From: Synaphobranchus kaupii
Taxonomy: Eukaryota; Chordata; Actinopteri; Anguilliformes; Synaphobranchidae
DNA length: 64,000 bases
Reading direction: 5' to 3'
NCBI GenBank assembly: GCA_029718625.1
Contig: CM056378.1
Span: 63,077,027 to 63,141,026 of the forward strand
Below the pieces are notes generated by a model, which had not been told where the DNA came from, searched no databases, and worked only from the letters and a program-made list of their open reading frames with translations. Positions within the stretch are counted from its first letter, which is position 1. Every line of letters starts with the position of its first letter. The position numbers and the translations under genes were made by a program. Positions 34,201-46,785 of the stretch are shown here, piece after piece.

Positions 34201-34985
34201 CACATTATGTTAGCAATAGCTATGCATGTCATGAAAGGCCCACCTTCACCCAATATGTTAAATGCCACACCAGGGACAATAAAACACTGGACCTACTGTA
34301 TGTGAACACAAAGGATGCATACAGCTCTTCACCTCTCCCTCCACTTGGTCGCTCAGATCACAACCTGGCACATCTCCTCCCAGCCTACATTCCTATGGTG
34401 AAAAAACAACCCCCAACCACAAGGTCTGTGAAGGTATGGTCTGAGGAGGCCAGTGAGGCGCTGAAAGACTGTTTTGAAACCACAGACTGGGAAGTACTGT
34501 GTAAACCACATGGGGAGGGCATTGACAATCTGAGTCACTGCATCACAGACTATATGAACTTCTGTGTCGCGAACACCGTGCCCTCTACAACGATATGGTG
34601 CTTCATGAACAACAAACCCTGGGTGACCCCTGAGCTGAAGGCCCTTCTGAATGAAAAGAAGAGGGCTTTTAGATTTGGCGACAAAGAGGAACTGAGGAGG
34701 GTACAAAGGGAGCTAAAAAAGAAAATAAGGGAAGGCAAGGACAACTATAGGAGAAAGATGGAGGAGCGTTTACAGCAGAACAATGCGAGGGAGGTCTGGA
34801 GAGGACTAAAAACAATATCAGGACACAACAAAGGCTGTGGGAAGGGCCCTGTATCAGCAGACCGGGAATGGGCAGACAAACTAAATCTGTTTTTTAACAG
34901 GTTTGACTCTGCCTCCACCCCCCCCCCCCCCCCCCCCCCCCCTTCATCTGAACTGTTCTCTTCCAAGCTTCTTTTACTGCCTTGA
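34200..34985 (+). pseudogene. LINE ORF2 fragment: end of endonuclease and linker
   Basis: The open frame encodes the last part of an APE-type endonuclease (TLDLLYVNT, GRSDHN) and the charged linker before RT (SVKVWSEEA, NNKPWVTPELKALL, KEELRRVQRELKKKI, FNRFD). It is typical of Rex/CR1-group LINEs in fish. The frame runs into a 26-base C tract (about 34917-34942) read as prolines, after which similarity ends. RT is absent. Both ends are truncated. Confidence 0.75.
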
Positions 34986-35459
34986 CTAGCTTCTTCTCGC
35001 CTGTTTTTCCCTTTTCTCGTCCTCTCCCACTAGATACTGGAGTCCAGTCATCAACCTCTATATCGTCATCTTCTTCTACCTGAGACGCCATCCTGATCCA
35101 GTCACAAACCAATTTATGCCAACCGCCAATTCCACAGTCCAAAACTTACCGAAACAGCAGTCCATCAGCCAGACAGTCTATGTGCCACTTTTTCACAATA
35201 AAAAATGCTGTCAACATTGAAATACAAAGTTGATGCTTTTAACCACTTGTTACGTAGGTTTGCTGGCAAAGCCAAAACTTTCTTCCGAAGGGTTAGACAA
35301 ACTTTCTTTACCGTAATTTGAATTTTGCACATTCCCTTTTCAACTTTTTACCGCGAAATTTGAATTTTGCGCATGTGCTTTTCACCACTCGCAATTCGCG
35401 CATGCGCTTTTCAACAATGGGGAATCAGTCAGCGACGGACTCAGTCAGTTACATACAAT
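34986..35459. other. Unassigned sequence with a short acidic ORF
   Basis: On the minus strand 35091 to about 34943 encodes MASQVEEDDDIEVDDWTP and a lysine-rich continuation into the C tract. I do not recognise it; it may be an N-terminal piece of another retroelement ORF1. The rest holds CGCGAAATTTGAATTTTGCG-like words and no gene. Confidence 0.35.
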
Positions 35460-36250
35460 CCGAGATGTAGGCTAATGTTATGCCCGGCTGTAATTTATTT
35501 TTCAAAACATCCAGTAAGACATTGCAAACATCGTTGCGAACGTTATAATGTCCTCTATTTGATAAAAGAGTTAAAGTCCCTGAATGAATTCAAACCTGAA
35601 TGAACTGGAATACATAGCAGCTCCACAAACATCTGGTGGGTTTTTTTACATGTGGGGTTTTCCGAAGGTGTATTAGCACTATAAAGGAGCGTTTATAACG
35701 TATTGTCCCAGACAATAAATGACCACTGAATCTGGAAAGGGACATCTCTATACGTAAAACCAATGGTAGGATTGTATATTTATTTTATATTTAGTAGCAG
35801 ATATTGATAGTAGAATGATGTATAAGTACACAAGAATTTCACTTGTTTATTTTGCCATTGAGTGAGCAGGACTTTTCAAGGCTGAATTAGCATACATTCG
35901 GGCTATTGTTGGCTTTATCTTGTTGCTATGACAAAATACAAATCTTTGATGTTGAAAAATATTTTTTATGAACTCATAGATAGATGCTATTGTCCACTGT
36001 GTCATGCATGGGTCTGTATTGTTGCAGGTGAGACTGGGTGGGGGAATGCTTGTTAAATGGACTCGCTACGCTACAATAGTGGCACTTAGAAACTCCGTAT
36101 TTAGCATATTTGTCACAAACTGTGTACTAATATAGCTAGAACATGGAGTTTTTTTGTTTCCACTCATAGTTTGGTTGCAGGGGCAATGAATGTCTCAGTT
36201 GAGCAATCTCACAGCGCCGGCGGCATGGCCACTAGGGCATCTGTGTGAAG
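35460..36250 (-). repeat. Family X arm, inverted relative to 20410-20930
   Basis: 35955-36250 is the inverted complement of 20410-20690, and 35460-35700 of about 20725-20930. The intervening block (35700-35955) also occurs at 62270-62390. It ends less than 80 bp before the transporter exon at 36329. Confidence 0.75.
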
Positions 36251-36328
36251 GGGTTAATCACAAAGCTGTTTGTGTGTGTGGGTGTGTGGTTTGAAAGAGG
36301 CATTAATTCCATTGGTTTTCTATTGCAG

Positions 36329-36432
36329 GTGTGGATGGATGCTGGTACGCAGATATTTTACTCCTATGCTATTTGCATTGGGTGTCTAATAGCTCTGGGC
36401 AGTTACAACAAGTACAACAACGACTGCTACAA
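36329..36432 (+). CDS. slc6a13: slc6a13-like exon: TM6
   Basis: The acceptor is CTATTGCAG and the donor is GTGAGT. The frame reads [19 protein letters not shown] and continues [15 protein letters not shown]. This is the broken helix TM6, which forms part of the substrate pocket and the Na1 and Cl- sites in SLC6 proteins. It ends two bases into a Lys codon completed by the next exon. The usual FFSY reads FYSY here, a mild change. Length 104 bp is standard. Confidence 0.93.
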
Positions 36433-36730
36433 GTGAGTTTTTCTAACTATCACTGGTAAACCCAACACCACAACCACTGCTACAAATGAGTGTATGTCAA
36501 AGATAAACCCTAAACAACCACTGCTGCTACAATGAGTAGGGGATGGGGGAAAGAATCAATTTTCAGATACATGGAGATTCTTTCTTGAATGATTCTGCAC
36601 AAAACTCCATAATCTGACTTTTAGAACTCTGTTTTTGATGGCCTCTAAAAAGTTTCTAAAATGGAGCTTTATGGTCTTATGACCTTTTTATTGAAAAATA
36701 TGCACAGTAGAAATCATTTCAGCTATGAAA

Positions 36731-36933
36731 CAGTACAATGTGTTGTAAGGGATAGAACAAATAATAATGGTTTAGTTTTTCAGGCTTTATGACTAAACCA
36801 TGAGCAAGGACGGCGCACTCATTAGGCGACTCATGTACAATGTGTAGTAAAGGATAGAACAATTAATAATGGTTTTGTTTTTTGAGCTTATGACTAAACC
36901 ATGAGCAAGGACGGCGTACTCATTAAGCGACTC
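36731..36933 (+). repeat. Tandem duplication of about 101 bp
   Basis: 36731-36832 and 36833-36933 share TACAATGTGT, GGATAGAACAA, TAATAATGGTTT and CCATGAGCAAGGACGGCG. The two copies differ by a few per cent. Confidence 0.8.
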
Positions 36934-38274
36934 TAGGCGGCACACAATGTGACGCAAGACGAGGGCGGCACTAGGTCTAGGACGTGGGCCCGGTTGCATA
37001 AAACACCTTAAGGGAAATTTACCCATGCATCTTGTCCCTTAAAATACCCTCTAAGGTCCCATGACAAGGAAATTGGAGTTTACCTACTTTTAGCATTTAT
37101 ATGCAGTGTGGCATGATACTTATGTGCTGGTAAAATATGAACTCGGTACTACCTGCCATTTTTTGTTGTTGCATAAGAAAAAAAATCACTCTGCTTAATG
37201 GTCCGTTCATAATTGGCTCCAGTTGTGACGTCATTACTGGGGTCCTGTGAAAACAGCCGGATGTCATTTGCATAAACCCGTCCTCCGTCAGGCTCTCCCA
37301 TATGAAAAAAATCAGTACGATTCTAACATGTTAAATTTTCATGCCTTCCTTATACAATTCTGGCATAACAGCATTAGTGTTTCCTATATTGTATTTAACA
37401 TGTCCAGTGTGTTTTCTTGTATGATTATGGCCACTTTAATACTAAAATCACACATGAATTTTGTAAGGGATTTTCGTGTGCATATATGAACATTGTATTT
37501 AGTCTTATATAAGCATTATATTAAAACTATATGTTACAGCATGCAGATTTTGTTTGTTTTTACGATGAATCTTGCCTAGTTCTTATACAGTAATTATGTG
37601 TTTTAACGTAAATTCATATATATTATTCTGAAGAGGGCCATATATGATTTTTCTACTCCGTCTACACTATTCTTATATTTTCTTCAGGTAAATTTTATAT
37701 TGTTTGTGTCTGTTTTAAATATGAAACTTGAATGTGTGCTATGCAATTCTTGCATGGTTTCTACATTATCCTTATATTTTCTGAAGGAATTTTTTATACT
37801 GTACGAGTGCGTTTCATATATGAAAGTTGAATGTTTGCTATGCCATTCTTGCATGTATTCAGGTACATCTTTTACATTTCTCCAAATCAAAATGCAGTTT
37901 CTTTACTGAATTAACACTGCATTACATACAATTACAAACAAAGACAGTCTGATATAGCATTTATTTTCTTACAAGTATAGCAATTAACAATATAAAAGCT
38001 ATGCTAGTTGTGGCATTTTCTTTTCAAATGTGGTTATGGCTACATGTTCCATTGGACATAGCATGTATGCTATAGCTTACAACCGTGGCCCAACAACAAA
38101 AGAATTAGCTGGTTTTTACTTGTTTAAAATATATATTTAAGCATAGCCACATGTACAATGTACAAACCTAACATTTATGACTAACTTAACACCATGGCCG
38201 ACAAAAAAAAAAAAATGCTGGCTAGTTGTGGCATGCACTTTCAAATATTGGTAATTATGGTATACAGTGAGCAC
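36934..38274. other. Intron sequence with a two-unit tandem repeat
   Basis: Units at about 37670-37767 and 37768-37860 share CTTATATTTTCT, TATGAAA, TTGAATGT and GCTATGC followed by ATTCTTGCATG. A possible single transposon end (CCCGGTTGCATAAAACACC) is at about 36989-37007. No gene is seen. Confidence 0.5.
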
Positions 38275-39293
38275 CATAATTAATTGGACAGTGACACATT
38301 TTTTGTTAGTTTGGTTCTGTACTCTAGCGCTTTGAGTTTGAAAGGATACAATGACAATGAGGTTCAAGTGCAGACTGTCAGCTTTAATTTGAGCTTTAAT
38401 ATTTTCATCCATATCGGATGAACCGTTTAGAAATTATAGAACCTTTTGTACATAGTCCCCGCCATTTTCGGGCATCAAAAAATATTGGACAGTTTAACAT
38501 AATGTAGAATAAAGTAATAACTTTTAATATTTGGTCGCATATCCTTTGCATGCCATGACTTCCTGATTTCTGTGACCCAACAATATCAAAAGACTCTTGG
38601 TACCTTATTTTCTGGTACTCTTACAAGCGATACTATAACCTCTCTGCATTTGAATGGATCTCTATGAGAATTGGGGGGTGGTACTAGATTTAGCTGTAAA
38701 TTACACTGGAACAGTATGGAAACACATGGTTGGCTAAATGGCACCAGGTCATCAAGGGCCTGATGTATCAAACAAGCCTTAAACCATCACTCTGCTGCCA
38801 GATATGCAGTAGATATGGAAGGATATGGAAGATATGGAAGAAAGCCATTTTACCAATCATGTATTCCATACTGTTCCAGCATAATTTACAGCTAAATCTA
38901 GTCCCACCCCCCAATTCCCATAGAGATCCATTCAAATGCAGAGACGTTATAGTATCGCTTGTAAGAGTACCAGAAAATACAATATCAAGAGTCTTTTGAT
39001 GTTGTTGGTTCATAGACATCAGGAATTCATGGCATGCAAAGGATATGCGACCAAATATTAAAAATTTAAAGGCAGTCAACTTAGTGTATGTAAACTTCTG
39101 ACCCACTGGAATTGTGATATAGTGAAATAATCTGTCTGTAAACAATTGTTGGAAAAATTACTTGTGTCATGCACAAAGTAGATCTCCTAACTGACTTGCC
39201 AACACTAGTTTGCTAACATGAAATCTGTGGAGTGGTTAAAAATGAGTTTTAATGACTTCAACCTAAGTGTATGTAAACTTCCGACTTCAACTG
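38275..39293. mobile_element. Chimeric Tc1-type element with two different ends
   Basis: The left end is CAGTGAGCACCATAATTAAT (38275). The right end is the complement of CAGTTGAAGTCGGAAGTTTA, a Sleeping Beauty-like end with inner and outer direct repeats (about 39079-39120 and 39262-39293). TA flanks both sides. In between lie both arms of the shared palindromic core with the centre deleted (junction about 38845). Confidence 0.85.
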
Positions 39294-39295
39294 TA

Positions 39296-41040
39296 GATTT
39301 GCAATGAAAAGGGACAATAAATAACCTTAATTCAGTATGAGGGTTGAATTTGTGTAGCAGCAAACTTATCTACATTGTTTCAAGGGATAGTCAAATGGCA
39401 TACTTCTGTAATAGCTGTCTTGCCTACGAGGCCCTAAAGTGCTGGACCCTAAAATTACACATATACATTAGCCACTTGAAAGCAGAAGTCAAGAGGCAAT
39501 CTGTGAATACTACAAGCCCTTAGACCACAAGGTAAGACAGCCATTATAAAATTGTGCAATGTGGGTGAACTACACAGAATCTGACTGTCAAGCCCTTTTT
39601 TCAAGATTTTTTGATTCAAAGCTGTAAAAGCTTCTGTTGAGCTTTAGCAGAAGCTGATTTTCAAAATTTCTAGAGTCCATCTTGGCTCTCCCTGGGGCTA
39701 AATAATAGTCTTTCAGATGCAACTGAGGCAGGAAGGGGTGTGTTTAACTTGATGGACACCTTGCATACGGAGGAGAAGGTCTTCAGCAGATCAGTGTGGA
39801 CAACAGGGCAGGCCAATGAAGTTCTTTGGTACTTCGTGCATTAGACTTGGATGAGAAAAAGTCACCATCATCAGAAGAGCTGGTATGAACATCCCTGAGG
39901 GGCTGCAAGGGCTCCATTTTCACATTGATGTAGTCCAGGACCAGTCCTGAAAAACAATGCATGTCCCATACACATGCAGAAATTGAACATAATTAGTCAA
40001 TGGCCAACATACATATTTTTCAGTCAATAAGAGGAATGGAGTGGGACTTATATGGCAATATAGCAATTAAAAATACATACATTTATTGTTGACACACACC
40101 CCCTCTTAAAGCTGCAGGACATAACTTCTGCATGCTTTGCTTACACATTTCAAATGAATTAAATACCCCCTCATTGAAAAATGAAACTTATAAACGCCTC
40201 ATGATCGAGACCACCATATAAAGGCATTTTATTCTGTAGTTTATGTTTTTATTTACATTTGAAATGATAATAATTAGATTCAAGAGATGTTAAAAATAGT
40301 CAGGTAAAGTCATCAGCAATCAGACCTGGCACCCGGAGGCCAGACCATGAACTTTGTCATTAGGGAAGCATTTTTACCATTCCCCAGAACCAAACCTATC
40401 CTCAGATTTACTACTCTGAAGATGGGTTTGGGGAATTGTAAAAATGTTTCCAGAGTTCATAGTCTGACCTTCTGGGTGTCAGGACGAATTGCCCCTGAAA
40501 AAAGTGAAATACCCTTATACTGTGGTCTACTATATGATGACAGTTGTTCTAAGCTCATTAGGTATTTAAGTTATATTCTTCAAGAAGTAGTGGATATTTA
40601 TCATTCATTAAAGTGTAAACAAAGCATGCTCAACTAATATACTGCAGCTTTTATGTGAGGTTGAATTGATTAATTCTTGTCACTGCAAAGTTCAATGAAC
40701 ACCCCTATACAGTTATTTAAAAATAAATAATCTGTTCAGAAGAAGCAAGCTTTGCCTTACCATTTTTGAAGACAGTTTAATATTTGGTCCAGGACGTCTT
40801 GATGACAGCAGCTACTAGTTCTGGGTCTCCAAGGAGCTGGTTCTTCAAACCCTGTTGAATGGTATCGACTAGTGGCTTGGAAAACCTTTTCAACTTTGGA
40901 GACCGCAAGCTAGCTAGCTATCAATAGCCAACTAATGTGCATGATTCCAATTCTGACCAGCAAATTGGCTAAAGCTCACGCCGTTTGACTAATTGGGTGT
41001 CAGTTGAGATGAACGTGAACTTAGCCAATTTGAAATCACG
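39296..41040. other. Intron sequence with one long imperfect hairpin
   Basis: 40325-40406 and 40415-40484 form an inverted repeat (GCATTTTTACCATTCCCCAG with its near complement; CCAAACC with GGTTTGG). No gene is seen in the rest. Confidence 0.5.
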
Positions 41041-41044
41041 CACT

Positions 41045-41278
41045 CTCGGTACTAGCGATACTATAAACTCTCTGCATTTGAATGGATCTCTATGGGAATT
41101 GGGGGCTGGGACAAGATTTAGCTGTAAATGACACTGGAAAAGTATGGAACACATGGTTGGCTAAATGGCTCTAAGTCATCGAGGATCTGACGTATCAAAC
41201 AAGCCTTAAACCATCACTCTGCTGCCAGATATGCAGTAGATATGGAAGGATATGGAAGATATGGAAGAAAGCCTGTCT
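41045..41278. repeat. Left arm of the Tc1 palindromic core, solitary
   Basis: It matches 38620-38845 and ends with the same GATATGGAAG repeats. No terminal repeat is attached. Confidence 0.75.
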
Positions 41279-41476
41279 AAAAATCCGGTAGAGTGCCCTG
41301 ACGTCGCTAAAAGAAAGAACGACCGTAGAAATAACCATTGTCAGCTACTTGCTGCACATTCACATCCATGTCTTCTCTGTGGGTTTCCTTATCTGTGGAT
41401 GAAATCAACAAATTATCTACATATTGGACTATATGTGATTTAAATTTTGGCAATTGCTTTAATATCTTAGCTAAAG

Positions 41477-42370
41477 CTAGATGGAATAGTGTTGGGGAGT
41501 TAAAATATAAAAACCCTGAGCCAGACGAGTTAGGGTTAAACAGCGATTCTGGAAAACAAAAGCAAACCAGAACTGTGAGTCGGGATGAACAGGGACTGAG
41601 AAAAATCCTTGGCAGATATCCAAAACTGAAAAATAGTTATGCTCCATTAGTATTGTAGACAGCACAGTACTAGGATCAGTCACTAGGAGAGCTAGCTTAG
41701 TAGCTCGCTTGTTAACTTCTCCATAATCAGTAACCAGTCTGTAAGAGCCATATATCTTACGGACGGGCAGTAGAGGTGATGAACAAGGAGAAGTGGTTTC
41801 TTTTATAATGCCACGCTCTTCCAAAATAGTCCTTTCAGTGCTGCTTGGGATATAGTAAAACTGAGCCACAAAGAAAAAATCTCTTGTTTCCACTAAAACA
41901 GGTTTTGTCTTTACTGCTATAGTGGTTGCTCCATCAAGACCTTGTAACACAAGCTGTTGTTTAGTGAGAGGTAAATTTCCAATATTAGTTACACTGACTG
42001 AAGCTCCAGTATCTACAAGAGCTCGACACGTTTTGCCCTCAATCTTAATATGACTGCTTGGCTCCTACCAGGGGAGCCATGGGGACCAAAGAATCCTATG
42101 CATTAAAATTCTAAAAAAAACACCGGCATCTTCAGCCTGCTGGGCTGCACCAGCGTACTCTCTGTATAGCTTAAATTTCTCCTCTGCATATTCCTGGAAT
42201 TTATCATCATGCTTCTGTCGTCTGTCTGCATACAGACCATGAAGATTGTAGCCCGTTCCAAGAGCTTCTTTCAAAGCAGCTATAAATTTGTCAACTTCAT
42301 CTTTCATAGCTTCTAGGGTAGGATACGACTGAACAGCCCATGTATCGTTTCTCCAAACGTCATTCAGCAC
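41477..42370 (-). pseudogene. Endogenous retrovirus fragment: gag piece, protease, start of RT
   Basis: On the minus strand a Gag-like helical piece (42370-42065) is followed, after a stop, by an open frame with an aspartic protease motif LVDTGAS (about 42025) and the N-terminal half of a retroviral-type RT (SPCSSPLLPV, YRLVTDYGEVNK, FSVLDICQGFFSVPV). The frame ends before the catalytic YXDD block. No LTR, integrase or envelope is found nearby. It is a short old relic. The protease glycine is intact, unlike in the gypsy copy. Confidence 0.78.
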
Positions 42371-42490
42371 TTTGCTTTACACAATGTATAAGCATTATAA
42401 ACATGCAATTGAAACACTCATTCAGTTTTTTCCACAAGTCTGAGTTAAGAGAGACTTGTTTCAGCTGAGAGTGGGGACCTGCGAACATCT

Positions 42491-44189
42491 GGGGTGTTTC
42501 TCAATGTCTGTACTTGCGGACTGTTCGGTTCCAAGAAGGCGAGGGTGCATCGTATGCACCCACTCCCAACACAGAGTTGCCAGACTGGGGGATTAACCCC
42601 TAAATGTAAGGGATTCTTTTTTAAATGGTGTCATTTAAAAGGAATCAATGGTGGATTTTAAAAGGAGGAATGGGGGACGAATTGTATGGCAGTCAATTGA
42701 AGATGGGGGGTTTTCAGAATTTCTTTGGGGAGGGGAATTAATTCAGGCTTCTGGCAACATTGACAAGAACGGACTTCGATATCCCATTGCGTGATGGCAG
42801 ATGAGACGGCACCATAGGGGCATAACTAAAAATGTAGCCTAGCCTAGTTGTAAGCTATCTCATTTAATCAAGAAATGAGACTGCAATCTTTCTACGACTG
42901 AAAATGAGGCGAGAAATATGTCTTACAATAGCTGGATGTTTACCTCATTTTAAACACATTTGTAGCACTAAGCAGCGTTCTGTCCTTCAGAGCAGGGGTG
43001 CACAAAGTAGTTTTTTAGCGATGACCCAGGGATTTCGATCCATACTTTTTGCAACCAAATTAATTAACAACTCATTGTTCAGCTGCTGACAATAGCCATG
43101 TTTTAGTAGGCTACCTAAAAGCTAAATGAAGGCGAAAAAGTTACTGAAATTAACAGGCAATTCATCACAAAAAGCATAGTGAAATTAACAGAATTTAAGG
43201 CTGTATCAATGAAGCATAATATGGGGGAAAGTGCTCAAAGCTGCATGACAGAAAACCGTAGCATGAAACCAAACATTTTATATTAATATGAATTAATTAT
43301 ATTACCCTCATCATCAGTGCATCTCTTTTTGCTGGGATGTAGCCTACTTTATCCATTTCCCAGTGGAAAACTTAGAACACATGTAGTTCATATTTTAATA
43401 TAGATTTTATCTCAAAAGAACAAAAGGACTGGATCGCGATGATTAGCTAAAGCCGTTAATATGTTGTTTTAAATGCAATATACAAGTAATAACCTAGCTA
43501 ACTTTGTAACAGACGGCTGCTACTGTTATCAGCTTTTTGGCAAATTGGTGCCATCTCCTGGAGTGCAGTAGGAATGACGTGCCAAAACAAGATTAAAAAA
43601 GTAGGCTTTTACGCGATATGAAACAGTCAAATGTGAACAGTAAAAAAAATGTGTTAAATAATTTTAATTTTTTAGCATTTATTTTTACAAATACAGTATA
43701 GCATTAACATTGGTGACTGAGTTTGTGCACCGTTGCTTCAGAGCTCTGTGTAGCCTGTTTGAGATGCAATGCGTGCTTCTGACGTTTGGACTGTGGTTTC
43801 GCTATACAAACCATAGACTCTAGAAAATAGCTACAAACCGATCATGCTACAAACAGGCAGCAACTTTTGAAACCGAAACTGAAAGTCCAGTGTATAAGCT
43901 TCCCCCGTGTCGTATGTCATCACTTTGCACAATGAATGATGGGATATCCAAGTCCGCGTATTCGTTTGGCGAGTTTGCATCCGATGCATCCTCGCCATTT
44001 GGAGCAGATCAAGTTAATTTCCGGGATCTTTGAGCATCTTCGTTTCTTTGCGTTCTTGGCTTTGGAACAGAACTTGGCCCATTATATGACGTCACCCAAT
44101 TCACAAGAACGTTTTTTTGCAAGTGCCCTTTTGTAGGGACACTTAACATGTGCATCACAAGTCCGCAAGTCCGGACTGAGAAACACCCC
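42491..44189. mobile_element. Inverted-repeat DNA element (GGGGTGTTTCTCA ends)
   Basis: GGGGTGTTTCTCAATG at the left mirrors TGAGAAACACCCC at the right, and both continue into ACTTGCGGAC-like sequence. It is 1.7 kb and no transposase is recognised. A target duplication could not be set. Confidence 0.65.
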
Positions 44190-44899
44190 TGGACTTGAAT
44201 CGGAGCCAGATGATCCTTCTCACGACAAATATTTATACAACCGAGAAAAACCTGGCTCAGTCTGCGGCTACAGAGTGTCTAAGCTTTACAACCCCCTCCC
44301 TTTTTATTTTCCCTCTTGTACAATCTCTAGCTGTTTCCTCAGTGAGATATTTTCATCTTACATACTTCAAAACCAAAATTCCCAACCGCCTTTTTTAGCT
44401 TTTTCTTTCACTTCAACTTCCTCAAATCATTCAACTTTGCCATCGGAGCATGAGGGTCGAGACCTTTTTTTTCATAATTTTTCCTATCTTATCACAACAC
44501 GTGGATACTCAAATATTTTTAGGCAACAACTCTGTCCCTTGAGTTTCAACTACTTTTAGAAAATCATTTGGGGTGCATTTTTCAGGTTTGTCTTTTTTTT
44601 TCTGTTTTCTTTTTTCGCTTTAGGTTTAAACATTGAATTCTAGGTGCAACAATAAAATATTATCAACTCTTATTTGATAAGATATTTTTCCTATGGATCT
44701 TTTTATCCATATATTGATATTGTTATTAGTATTACTAATTATTATTATTATTAGATATATGAATTTAGACTTCTTGGTCTTATACTACTCACTATCGGTT
44801 ATCGGACTTAGCACTTCATAGCCTGCCTATTGACTTTATTCACTATTACCGAGATCCCTGTCCCGGTTTTACGTACCTGTCAATAGGTCTTAAAGGAGC
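44190..44899. other. AT-rich intron sequence
   Basis: Pyrimidine-rich and AT-rich stretches; no gene or repeat recognised. Confidence 0.4.
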
Positions 44900-45567
44900 T
44901 ACAGTTGAAGTCGAAAGTTTACATACACTTAGGTTGAAGTCATTAAAACAAATTTTTAACCACTCCACAGATTTCATGTTAGCAAACTATAGTGTTGGCA
45001 AGTCAGCTAGGACATCTACTTTGTGCATGACACAAGTAATTTTTCCAACAATTGTTTACAGACAGATTATTTCACTTTTAATTCACTATATCACAATTCC
45101 AGTGGGTCAGAAGTTTACATACACTAACTTGACTGTGCCTTTACATTTTTAATTATTTGGTTGCATATCCTTTGGCTTTGCATGCCATGACTTCCTGATG
45201 TCTGTGACCCAACAACATCAAAAGACTCTTGATATCCTATTTTCTGGTACTCTTAGACACGATACTATAACGTCTCTGTATTTGAATGGATCTCTATGGG
45301 AATTTGGGGGTGGGACCAGATTTAGCTGTAAATTATGCTGGAACAGTATGGAATACATGATTGGTAAAATGGCTGTAAGTCATCAAGGGTCTGAGGTATC
45401 AAACAAGCCTCAAACCATCACTCTGCTGCCAGATATGCAGTAGATGTGGATGGTTCACTTGAAGGGTTGTTTCTCCTGACAAATTTTCCTATTGAAAAAT
45501 AAGTCAGGAGAAGAAACCCTTCAAGTTATCCATCCATATCTACTGTATTTCTGGCAGCAGAGTGATG

Positions 45568-46785
45568 GGTTACACATTTATTTACAAGTTTGACAACTCT
45601 TTGACTCTATCAAAAAGAAACAAGATTCAATAACCGGAAATAGTCTTTTCAGGTCATATAAAATTTACCACAGTAGTGTTAACATGGTGTCTCAATGACA
45701 CGTGAGTGCAAAAGAATAACTTATTTTTTCTAACTCATTAAAGTGTAGATACATACCCCATCCGAGGCGGTCCACAATGAAACTGGACTTTGAAGCTCTA
45801 ATCTATTTATGGCTGTGTAATACCCGGTTGATTAGAGGACACTGTTACGTACGTAATCAGTGCAAGAAAAGATTAATTTTCTAAATTAAAAAATAAAAAT
45901 AAAATCCTACCTTTCAATATGCGGACACGATTATAACACGATGGCTGTGTAGATGCTTTGATTTGGACGATTTTGATAAACTGGTACGAGGTAAAACGTA
46001 AGAACGGCTTAGGTATGTAACCGCGTGAGGAAGCTTGGACACGCAAGGTTATCAGGCTCCTGTAGCGTCGGCAGCAATTGAAACAAAGAAATTCTTAGTA
46101 GTTTCGTACCAGACAGTAATGCTCTTTTTTTTTTAGGTTGACCAATTCACCAGCCATGAAACACGTGGGTAAACAATTCATGCTTATGTACGTAACGATT
46201 GGGACACGGAAAGAAAGTCAGCATTATATTCCCCTTGTTTTAAAGTATCGTGGAGTATATGAATTTGGGCACATATATTTTTTTACTTGGCTTATGCATG
46301 ACAGAAACAAACAAAGATCGATTCGATATATATTTATTTTTCATGATTGCCGACGGCATCTTGTGTACGTAACTCTCAGGACACAATGAATTACGTACAT
46401 GAGCCTGATTAATTTTGCTCTCCCATATGAATACGAGCGACAACTTTCACGAAGCAAAGTGGGGTTTAGAAAGGCATATCAATCGTATTCAAAAATATTT
46501 GGTTGAAAGAAATGTAGGCCATTAGGATAGGTATATATTTCCACATCAATTATGACAGTGTAAAAAATGTCACATTTTCGTGTCCTATTAATGGGTAAAA
46601 ATCGAAAACAAAGTTTAAATTTACAACAGTTCAAGAAAGTCTGGCCCATGAGTTTATGTTATGTATTACATGGCTATATGAAGTATCACATACAAGTAAA
46701 ACTTTCCCATAAAGTAAACACAAGACACTTTGGTAAACAAATGAAAATCACTTTCAAAAATCTCTCCAGTATCATATTTTTACAT
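45568..46785. other. Unassigned insert inside the Sleeping Beauty-like element
   Basis: AT-rich with several ACGTACGTAA-like words. No family recognised, and short ORFs are not convincing. Confidence 0.4.
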
